The translations under genes were made by a program, and so were the position numbers. 13,424 nt of DNA from Nitrospirota bacterium (GTDB taxonomy: Bacteria; Nitrospirota; Nitrospiria; Nitrospirales; NS-4), in assembly GCA_005877855.1 (NCBI GenBank), contig VBOF01000010.1, positions 1 to 13,424 of the forward strand, written 5' to 3'. Below, piece by piece: positions 13,194 to 13,424 of this stretch. Numbering within the stretch: position 1 is the first letter of the stretch; every line of letters begins with the position of its first letter. The notes beneath the pieces were generated by a model, which saw only the letters and a list, made by a program, of their open reading frames with translations, did not search any database and had not been told where the DNA came from.

Positions 13194-13223
13194 GAAGGGG
13201 ACGGAGTCGCCTCCGTCCCCTTC
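13194..13223. terminator. perfect hairpin after the peroxiredoxin gene
   Basis: GAAGGGGACGGAG and CTCCGTCCCCTTC are perfect 13-base complements. In the minus-strand RNA the loop is GCGA, a GNRA tetraloop. It starts 11 bases after the peroxiredoxin TAA and ends 47 bases before the xerD start. Position and strength suggest a transcription end or RNA 3' stabiliser, but no U-run follows on either strand, so it is not a textbook intrinsic terminator. It could instead be a dispersed palindromic repeat; the GGGGACGGAG wording is one I have seen repeatedly in intergenic DNA of other bacteria. Confidence 0.6.
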
Positions 13224-13234
13224 GAAGCCGCGGG

Positions 13235-13424
13235 TTACCGGTTCGGCTGCGGCGTGAAGCGCGGGTAAGGTTTGACCGCTCGATAGCCCTTCGGGAAAAG
13301 CTTCTTGGCGTCGTCGTCGCTCACCGACGGGACGATGATGCAGTCCTGCTCATCCTTCCAGTGGACCGGCGTCGCCACCTTGAACTTGGCGGTGAGTTGC
13401 AAGGAATCCACCACGCGCAGCAGT
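13235..13424 (-). CDS. 1-Cys peroxiredoxin (Prx6-type), C-terminal part
   Basis: Only the last 62 complete codons are in the window; the gene enters from the right edge. The visible end reads LLRVVDSLQLTAKFKVATPV, then HWKDEQDCIIVPSVSDDDA, then KKLFPKGYRAVKPYPRFTPQ and PNR. This is the C-terminal domain of the AhpC/TSA Prx6 subfamily, where R.VDSLQLT, VATPVDWK, P.VS.eEAKKLFPKG and YLR.TPQP are conserved. These cytoplasmic enzymes reduce peroxides with a single peroxidatic Cys in the N-terminal half, which is not visible here. The stop is TAA at 13237-13235, followed by a strong hairpin. Confidence 0.92.
   Translation of the reverse strand, partial: LLRVVDSLQLTAKFKVATPVHWKDEQDCIIVPSVSDDDAKKLFPKGYRAVKPYPRFTPQPNR

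Noticed and set aside
1..13424. CRISPR array, prophage, insertion sequence or toxin-antitoxin pair
   Set aside because: No spaced direct repeats, no transposase, integrase module or small two-gene cassette; the only recombinase is housekeeping XerD.

Overview
All genes in this window lie on the minus strand, so biological order runs from base 13424 down to base 1. The sequence is GC-rich. It looks like a chromosomal, housekeeping stretch of a Gram-negative (diderm) bacterium: it holds a complete Tol-Pal envelope system, four lipoproteins with lipoboxes, MutL with a nuclease-type C-terminal domain, MiaA, MtnP and XerD. The protein style and gene order remind me of Nitrospira/Nitrospirota. That is an inference from memory and no marker here proves it. 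I see no phage, transposase, CRISPR array or defence island.

Layout in transcription order: (i) the C-terminal end of a 1-Cys (Prx6-type) peroxiredoxin, followed by a perfect 13-bp hairpin with a GCGA loop; (ii) xerD; (iii) a sigma70-like promoter (TTGACA, 17 bp, TAGTAT), then tRNA-Val(UAC) and tRNA-Asp(GUC); (iv) tolQ-tolR-tolA-tolB-pal; (v) two tandem, divergent CpoB/YbgF-type lipoproteins, the first with a very long coiled coil; (vi) mutL; (vii) an 82-bp REP-like palindrome; (viii) miaA-mtnP-pfkB kinase-TPR lipoprotein (PilW/PilF-like)-rodZ (5' part only).

Packing is extreme. tolQ/tolR, pal/cpoB-long, cpoB-long/cpoB-short and cpoB-short/mutL all overlap by ATGA; miaA/mtnP abut as TGAGTG; most other gaps are 6 to 41 bases. 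The only larger gaps are 67 bases (tRNA-Asp to tolQ), 85 bases (tolB to pal) and 97-99 bases (mutL to miaA, filled by the palindrome). No strong terminator is visible from tolQ to rodZ. The region could therefore be one transcription unit of 13 protein genes, perhaps with the two tRNAs at its head, joining outer-membrane tethering and division (Tol-Pal, CpoB), mismatch repair (MutL), tRNA modification (MiaA), salvage of S-adenosylmethionine by-products (MtnP and perhaps the kinase) and cell shape or pilus functions (TPR lipoprotein, RodZ).

I found no clearly new biological system. The most notable points are the tandem cpoB pair, the translational coupling of mutL to the Tol-Pal operon, the palindromic repeat inside the operon, the variant endonuclease motif of MutL, and the perfect GNRA-loop hairpin after the peroxiredoxin gene. 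Several starts were moved inward from the longest reading frame because of Shine-Dalgarno sites, lipoboxes or overlaps.
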